A program made the position numbers and the translations under genes. Positions 58,086 to 64,000 of a stretch of DNA of 64,000 nucleotides are shown here, piece by piece. Position 1 is the stretch's first letter. Every line of letters begins with the position of its first letter. Below the pieces are notes generated by a model, which saw only the letters and a program-made list of their open reading frames with translations, had not been told where the DNA came from and did no database searches. Source of the stretch: Jaltomata sinuosa (lineage: Eukaryota; Streptophyta; Magnoliopsida; Solanales; Solanaceae). The stretch spans positions 124,001 through 188,000 of the forward strand of contig QJPP01003517.1 in NCBI GenBank assembly GCA_003996215.1, in the 5' to 3' direction.

Positions 58086-61000
58086 GGTTCTTGAATCTTA
58101 GTTTTTTTAAGTTAAGTTTATTAGTTTAAATTGTTAGTTTTGAGTTAAAAATTAGTATTCAACTTTAGGAATGAATTTTGAACTAGAATTAGGTTGGTTC
58201 TTGAATTTGGAATTATATTATTGAATTAGACTATTAACTTGAATTTGAGAACTTTGAATTTGAAATAGGTTTTTGAATTAGTTTTGGATTTTGTTTTAGA
58301 ATCTTGAATTGGTATTTAACTTTAACCTTTTGAATTAGGTTCTTGAATCTAAGTTTTTTTAAGTTAAGCTTTTTTAAGTTAAGTTTGTTAGTTTAAATTG
58401 TTAGTTTTGAGTTAAGAATTAGTTTTCAACTTTAGGTTCTTTTTTGAACTTGAATTTGGTTGGTTCTTGAGAAACTTTGGACTTTAGGTTCTTGAATTAG
58501 ATTACTTGAATTTGGGAACTTTGAATTTGAAATATGTTCTTGAATTAGTTTTGGGTTTTGTTTTAGAATCTTGAATTAGTATTTAACTTTAACCTTTTGA
58601 ATTAGGTTCTTGAATCTAAGTTTTTTTAAGTTAAGTTTTTTTAAGTTAGGTTTTTTTAAGTTAAGTTTGTTAGTTTAAATTGTTAGTTTTGAGTTAAGAA
58701 TTAGTTTTCAACTTTAGGAATGATTTTTTGAACTAGAATTAGGTTGGTTCTTGAATTTGGAATTAGGTTCTTGAATTAGATTATTGACTTGAAATTTTGA
58801 AATAACAATCTTGAATTAGTTTTGTGTTTTGTTTTAAAATCTTGAATTAGTATTTAGCTTTAACCTTTTGAATTAGGTTGTTGAATCTAAATTTTTTAAA
58901 GTTAAGTTTGTTAGTTTAAGATGTTAGTTTGGAGTTAAGAATTAGTTTTCAACTTTAGGAAAGATTTTTTGAACTAGAATTAGGTTGGTTCTTGAATTTG
59001 GATTTAGGTTCTTGAATTAGATTACTTGAATTTGGGAACTTTAAATTTGAAATACGTTCTTGAATTAGTTTTGAGTTTTGTTTTAGAATCTTGAATTAGT
59101 ATTTAACTTTAACATTTTGAATTAGGTTCTTGAATCTAAGTTTTTTTAAGTTAAGATTGTTAGTTTAAATTGTTAGTTTTGAGTTAAGAATTAGTTTTCA
59201 ACTTTTCGAATGATTTTTTGAACTAGAATTAGGTTGGTTCTTGAATTTGGAATTATGTTCTTGAATTAGATTATTAACTTGAATTTGAAATAAAATCTTG
59301 AATTAGTTTTGGGTTTTGTTTTAGAATCTTGAATTAGTATTTAGCTTTAACCTTTTGAATTAGGTTCTTGAATCTAAATTTTTTAAAGTTAAGTTTGTTA
59401 GTTTAAGATGTTAGTTTTGAGTTAATAATTAGTTTTCAACTTTAGGAATGATTTTTTGAACTAGAATTAGGTTGGTTCTTGAATTTGAAATTAGGTTCTT
59501 GAATTAGATTATTAACTTGAATTTGGGAACTTTGAATTTGAAATAGGTTCTTGAATTAGTTTTGGGTCTTGTTTTAGAATTTTCAATTAGTATTTAACTT
59601 TAACCTTTTGAATTAGGTTCTTGAATCTAAGTTTTTTTAAGTTAAGTTTGTTAGTTTAAATTGTTAGTTTTGAGTTAAGAATTAGTTTTCAACTTTAGGA
59701 ATGATTTTTTGAACTAGAATTATGTTGGTTCTTGAATTTGGAATTATGTTCTTGAACTAGATTATTAACTTTAATTTGAGAACTTTGAATTTTAAATAGG
59801 TTCTTGAATTAGTTTTGGGTTTTATTTTAGAATCTTGAATTATTATTTAACTTTGACCTTTTGAATTAGGTTCTTGAATCTAAGTTTTTTAAGTTAAGCT
59901 TTTTTAAATAAAGATTGTTAGTTTAAATTGTTAGTTTTGAGTTAAGAATTAGTTTTCAACTTTAGAAATGATTTTTTGAACTAGAATTAGGTTGGTTCTT
60001 GAATTTGGAATTATGTTTTTGAATTAGATTATTAACTTGAATTTGAGAACTTTGAATTTGAAATACGTTCTTGAATTAGTTTTGGGTTTTGTTTTCGAAT
60101 CTTAAATTAGTATTTAACTTTAACCTTTTGAATTAGGTTCTTGAATCGAAGTTTTTTTAAGTTAAGTTTGTTAGTTTAAATTGTTAATTTTGAGTTAAGA
60201 ATTAGTTTTCAACTTTAGGAATGATTTTTGAACTAGAATTAGGTTGGTTCTTGAATTTGGAATTAGGTTCTTGAATTAGATTATTAACTTGAATTTGGGA
60301 ACTTTGAATTTGAAATAGGTTCTTGAATTATTTTTGGGTTTTATTTTAGAATCTTGAATTAGTATTTAACTTTAACCTTTTGAACTTGAATCTAAATTTT
60401 TTTAAGTTAATTTTGTTAGTTTAAATGTTAGTTTTGAGTTAAGAATTAGTTTTCAACTTTAGAAATGATTTTTTGATCTAGAATTAGGTTGGTTCTTGAA
60501 TTTTGAATTATGTTCTTGAATTAGATTATTAACTTGAATTTGAGAACTTTCAATTTGAAATAGGTTCTTGAATTAGTTTTGGGTTTTATTTTAGAATCTT
60601 GAATTAGTATTTAACTTTAACCTTTTGAATTAGGTTCTTGAATATAAGTTTTTTTAAGTTAAGCTTTTTTAAGTTAAGTTTGTTAGTTTAAATTGTTAGT
60701 TTTGAGTTAAGAATTAGTTTTCAACTTTAGAAATGATTTTTTGAACTAGAATTAGGTTGGTTCTTGAATTTGGAATTATGTTCTTGAATTAGATTATTAA
60801 CTTGAATTTGAGAAGTTAGAATTTGAAATAAGTTCTTGAATTAGTTTTGAGTTTTATTTTAGAATCTTGAATTAGTATTTAACTTTAACCTTTTGAATTA
60901 GGTTCTTGAATCTCCTTTTGAATTAGGTTCTTGAATCTAAGTTTTTTTAAGTTAAGTTTGTTAGTTTAAATTGTTAGTTTTGAGTTAAGAATTAGTTTTC

Positions 61001-61366
61001 AACTTTAGGAATAATTTTTTGAACTAGAATTAGGTTGGTTCTTGAATTTGGAATTATGTTCTTGAATTAGATTATTAACTTGAATTTGAGAACTTTGAAT
61101 TTGAAATAGGTTCTTGAATTAGTTTCTGGTTTTGTTTTAGAATCTTGAATTAGTATTTAACTTTAACCTTTTGAATTTGGTTCTTGAATCTAAGTTTTTT
61201 TAAGTTAAGCTTTTTTATGTTAAGTTTGTTAGTTTAAATTGTTAGTTTTTGTGAATCTTAGTTTAGGTTAATTATTGCTATTAGTTTTCAACTTTAGGTT
61301 AGTGTTAGTTTTGAATTAGTTTCTTGAATTTAAAAATTTTGAATTAGTTTTGGGTTATGCATAAGG

Positions 61367-61888
61367 ATGTCATCAGGTGATGGTGATCGAGGTCGTCCTA
61401 GTAAAAGTACTAGCAAGTCTAGTAAGTCTAGGAAGAGCTCTAGGAGGCCTATAGAGCATGACGATATTCCAGGTCGTCTTTCATATTCGCCACATATTCG
61501 CTCTACTCCACCAGTGTATGTGCCCTATGGCACTGAGAATCCTGCAGATTATCATGGTCCTAGACCCACTACTTCTCATCATCACATGACTTTCATGCCT
61601 ACACCCACTATGCCTCCGCCACATGGCAGCGGGACTACCAGATTATCATCTGGTACGCCATCCCAACGTGATTCTTCTTTCCTTCACTTATCAGGCTTGC
61701 GACTTAGAGATCATACCAGCTCTGAGTCTGACACACAGAATTATACTCCCCCATTGACTCAGCGACATTATAGACTTCCGCCATTACTTGCATCAACACT
61801 TTTTGAGGAGGAAGATGAGGTAAATCTGAGACCCGGCGAGAAGGACGCCATTGGTAGAGTCATGATTTACCCTGATGGATCATCATAA
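61367..61888 (+). pseudogene. CACTA Transposase_24 protein, exon 1
   Basis: ATG at 61367 opens a basic Ser/Lys-rich N-terminus (MSSGDGDRGRPSKSTSKSSK), a Pro/Thr/His-rich low-complexity middle, then EKDAIGRVMIYPDGSS and a stop. The ending IxPDGSS is the usual start of the Transposase_24 (Ptta/En/Spm) domain and should be joined to the next exon, but no GT donor is found at this point, so splicing is probably lost. Confidence 0.65.
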
Positions 61889-61975
61889 ATTTTTTTTAAT
61901 TAATTGATAAGTTTATTTTTTCATATTAATTAATTATTTATCACTTGATGACATGCTTATTATGTTCTTTACAAG

Positions 61976-62101
61976 TGGGTTTCCACGAAAGAGCCCAGAC
62001 GTGCTTTAAATGAGGCAGTTAAGAGGCTTTTTACAGAACCGTGGAGCTCCTGGTCAGAGATTCCAAAATCGATCCAACAGGCCATGTTTGATGGGTTTAA
62101 G
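61976..62101 (+). pseudogene. CACTA Transposase_24 protein, exon 2
   Basis: It follows TTCTTTACAAG and reads WVSTKEPRRALNEAVKRLFT, then PWSSWSEIPKSIQQAMFDGF, with no stop, and ends in AAG before GTATAT. The WxxIPxxxxxxxFDxF pattern is typical of the Transposase_24 domain. Confidence 0.65.
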
Positions 62102-62153
62102 GTATATATATATATATATATATCATCTAACACTAATCATTTCTCCCTTTCAG

Positions 62154-62429
62154 ACAATGTGTACTTAGAAGCGAAAGTACAATAAGATCATTTTCACTAC
62201 TTTCGAGAGGAACACCAGTGCCAGGCTACGCCAATGACTTAAAAAAATTCGAAATAGTAAAAAAGGTGGATTTTGGCTTCTACCTCATCTTCATAAGTAG
62301 CTTAAATATTGGAATTTGGAAGAGTTCAAAGCATTGCCTGAACAAGGCAAGAAAGCCAGAAGCAGTGTAAAAGGTGGATCGTTACACACTATGGGTGCAA
62401 AGAGTGTAGCGGACCTTGCAAGGGAAATG
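62154..62429 (+). pseudogene. CACTA Transposase_24 protein, exon 3
   Basis: It follows a CTCCCTTTCAG acceptor and ends before GTAAGT. The frame reads KRKYNKIIFTTFERNTSARL and KARSSVKGGSLHTMGAKSVA, with three stops (near 62166, 62238 and 62300). The LHTMGAKS segment corresponds to the HTGGS-type motif of the family. Confidence 0.6.
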
Positions 62430-62526
62430 GTAAGTAATAATATTAACTTTTTAACTTATATATTTATATAAACTTGATTAAATAATATTAATTACTTGAT
62501 TATGTTAAATTTTATTTTATTTGCAG

Positions 62527-62643
62527 GAGAAGGATTTGAGGCACCCTCCGATTCAGGCTGAGCTCTTTAAAATGGCCACATAAGAGATAAAAAATGAGTC
62601 AGATTCGGATGTAAGAGTTGAGCAGAGGGCTCAAGACGCCTAT
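62527..62643 (+). pseudogene. CACTA Transposase_24 protein, exon 4
   Basis: It follows TTTGCAG and ends in TAT before GTAAGT. It reads EKDLRHPPIQAELFKMAT, a stop, then SDSDVRVEQRAQDAY. The spacing and splice sites match a normal gene structure. Confidence 0.55.
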
Positions 62644-62677
62644 GTAAGTTTTAAAGTTTAAATATAATTAAAGTACT

Positions 62678-62722
<45 letters not shown>

Positions 62723-62759
62723 TATGTATATATTATAATTTTTATTTGTTTATATGCAG

Positions 62760-62829
62760 GATGAGTTTGGACGTGTTTTGTCTAAGTACAACAGACTCAG
62801 CAAGGTGTGGACTTACCGATCGAGCCTAC
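62760..62829 (+). pseudogene. CACTA Transposase_24 protein, exon 5 (cut)
   Basis: It follows a TATATGCAG acceptor and reads DEFGRVLSKYNRLSKVWTYR before the LTR begins at 62830. The intron before it contains a long TA microsatellite (about 62681-62717). Confidence 0.5.
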
Positions 62830-64000
62830 TGTAATGACTGGGTTCGTCGTTACGGGTAAACTATTTGTGCCAAGTTTCAGAGTTATAAAATTTCGGATTT
62901 GGGAGTTTGAAATTCTGGGCTAGGCTAGTCTCGGCCAGATTTAAAGCAAGGTATGGTCTAGGATAATTCGGGTAAGGATTGGGTTAGATGTATTGGGTTG
63001 AGCTAGTTTTCCTTGTAGCTAAGACATAAGGGAGTCCGGAGAACTTTTCGAAATCGAATTTGGGTAAGTAGAACTCCCAGAGTCGAGGTTGACATGAAGG
63101 GCTTGTTCTGGAACATCGGGGAAAGTAAGTGTATTGTAGAATGGACCAATTTTGGAGAATTCTCAACATTCTGTCCGTGACGAGAGCTACCGCTCTGCCA
63201 TGGTGACCTCCACTATAGTGAAAAAATTACCACTATAGCGGAAGTTAAGTCGGTCAACCTCCGCCATAGAGTTTGAGCGGACCGCTATAGCGGAGCGTGA
63301 TGGGATTTAATGAAGAAAAATTCCCCAAAAATATTGAGTTTTCACAAGTTCGTTTGGGAGAAGGGCTAGGGCGATTTTAGGTGAATTTCCTCCATTCTTT
63401 ATCATTTTTCCTCTCAAAGGTAAGGTTTTTACTCCCCGAACTCTGTATTACTTTTCCTATGCGGTAGAATTACTAGGAGTGGACTTGGGGAAGGGTTTTG
63501 AATGACTTAAGGATGGTAGAATCCGGGGAAAGAGGGGGATTCTAAGTGTAGAAGTTCTTGGGTGTTGTTAAATCTACTACTTTATGATCATGTGACCTTA
63601 ATTCCCTAATTGTTTCCACAAGAACGATAGAACTAGGTGAATTAATGGTGGAAAAGCCCAAAAAAAGGGGTGGAATGATCATGGGTGGCCTGGGGTTTGA
63701 GATTTTGTGCAATCCGGGTGAAATTTAGGCCATAAAGATTGATTCTTGGTTATTGTGCATTGTTTTAGACTAACAACTGGAAAGAACTTTGGGAAATGGG
63801 AAAGCTCTGGTTGAATAGAGCTTTGGATCATTTCGAGGTAGGTAATGGTTTGCTTCATGTATGCTTTATGTGTTTAAGTACTCTTATCTAAGTATTTGTA
63901 TGAGATGCATTGCTTAGGGAATAATTAGAAATGTCTAATAGTCCTGTTTAGCAGTCTGGTAAATTGAACGTTGTATTATGCTTGTTGGTTTACAAGTAGA
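62830..64000. repeat. LTR of CTATAGCGG family, runs off the window
   Basis: Begins TGTAATGACTGGGTTCGTCG directly after CACTA exon 5. It contains an exact CCGCTATAGCGG palindrome at 63282-63293 and degenerate forms around 63215-63270, then GGGAGAAGGGCTAGGGCGAT as in bases 81-110. The start resembles that of the 13757 element, so both are related LTR families. CTCTCAAAG followed by GTAAGG (about 63411-63425) looks like a splice donor in a leader. Confidence 0.65.

Larger units (their letters stand above)
55165..61260 (+). repeat. ~250-bp intronic tandem repeat array
   Basis: Excluding the LINE, about 3.3 kb is built from units with CTTTAACCTTTTGAATTAGG, GTTAGTTTAAATTGTTAG, CAACTTTAGGAATGATTTTT and GGTTGGTTCTTGAATTTGG. 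The CTTTAACC landmark recurs at about 58321, 58588, 58859, 59108, 59346, 59599, 59852, 60119, 60371, 60616, 60884 and 61162, a period of 238-278 bases. Inside the unit GAATTAGGTTCTTGAA-like words repeat again. The copy before the LINE (55165-55308) shows that the array existed before that insertion. Confidence 0.9.
54094..62829 (+). mobile_element. CACTA transposon with Transposase_24 ORF, truncated
   Basis: The left end reads ACTACTAAAAAAAGCTC, a CACTA-like terminus, followed by dense AAAGCGACGG subterminal repeats. The first intron region is expanded by tandem repeats and holds a LINE. Exons from 61367 encode a Transposase_24-type protein. The right end is lost to the LTR at 62830. No TNPD-type transposase catalytic domain remains in the window. 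Confidence 0.6.

Noticed and set aside
1..64000. CRISPR arrays, tRNA or rRNA genes, bacterial operons
   Set aside because: No spaced direct repeats with unique spacers, no cloverleaf or rRNA motifs found; the tandem repeats seen are satellites or LTR repeats.

Overview
This is a window of plant nuclear DNA made almost entirely of nested and decayed transposable elements. Ty3/gypsy (Athila-, Tekay- and Tat-like), Ty1/copia, L1-type LINE and CACTA remains all show plant-specific sequence, and the short genes seen have TATA boxes and AT-rich flanks. The LTR families (ends of the TGTAACGACC and TGTTGACACCC type, and LTR segments rich in CTATAGCGG) suggest an asterid, perhaps a Solanaceae species; that is inference. 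I see no rRNA, tRNA, CRISPR array or bacterial-type operon.

Layout. Bases 1-111 are a piece of a CTATAGCGG-rich LTR. An Athila-like element lies in it: 5' LTR 112-1790, primer binding site 1796-1813, gag-pol 1922-7597 in one reading frame broken only by stop codons, a duplicated post-pol motif, and an env-like/Transposase_32 ORF from 8027, cut off near 8770 with no 3' LTR. Bases 8771-10308 look like the 3' part of a CACTA transposon.

Bases 10309-48823 are the main structure: a segmental tandem array with a basic unit of about 10.9 kb. It has two full units (10309-27777 and 27778-45194) and one truncated unit (45195-48823). Each unit carries, in order, AT-rich non-coding DNA, a small 132-codon gene on the minus strand (DUF761-like C-terminus, tentative), a LINE reverse transcriptase fragment, a 1.4-kb reversed Athila LTR fragment, a reversed Tekay-like pol fragment, and exon-like fragments of an unidentified gene. 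Unit 1 was later hit by an LTR element (13757-20339, target duplication TATTT), unit 2 by a copia element (29697-34713, target duplication ACTAC), and unit 3 lost about 1 kb. The other units preserve the empty sites. Unit 2 holds two gene copies and looks like a recombinant between two unit types.

Bases 48824-53860 hold a minus-strand LTR of about 3.7 kb (Tat/Ogre-like) with adjoining leader. A short reversed gypsy gag fragment follows (53861-54093). Bases 54094-62829 are a CACTA element: subterminal repeats, a large intronic array of ~250-bp repeats (55165-61260) interrupted by a 5'-truncated LINE (55316-58085, minus), then exons of a Transposase_24-type ORF with stop codons. At 62830 this is cut by an LTR that runs off the window and shares the CTATAGCGG motif with bases 1-111.

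The only plausible cellular genes are the four copies of the small minus-strand gene; three have open reading frames and one has two nonsense codons. Everything else with coding similarity is transposon-derived and broken.
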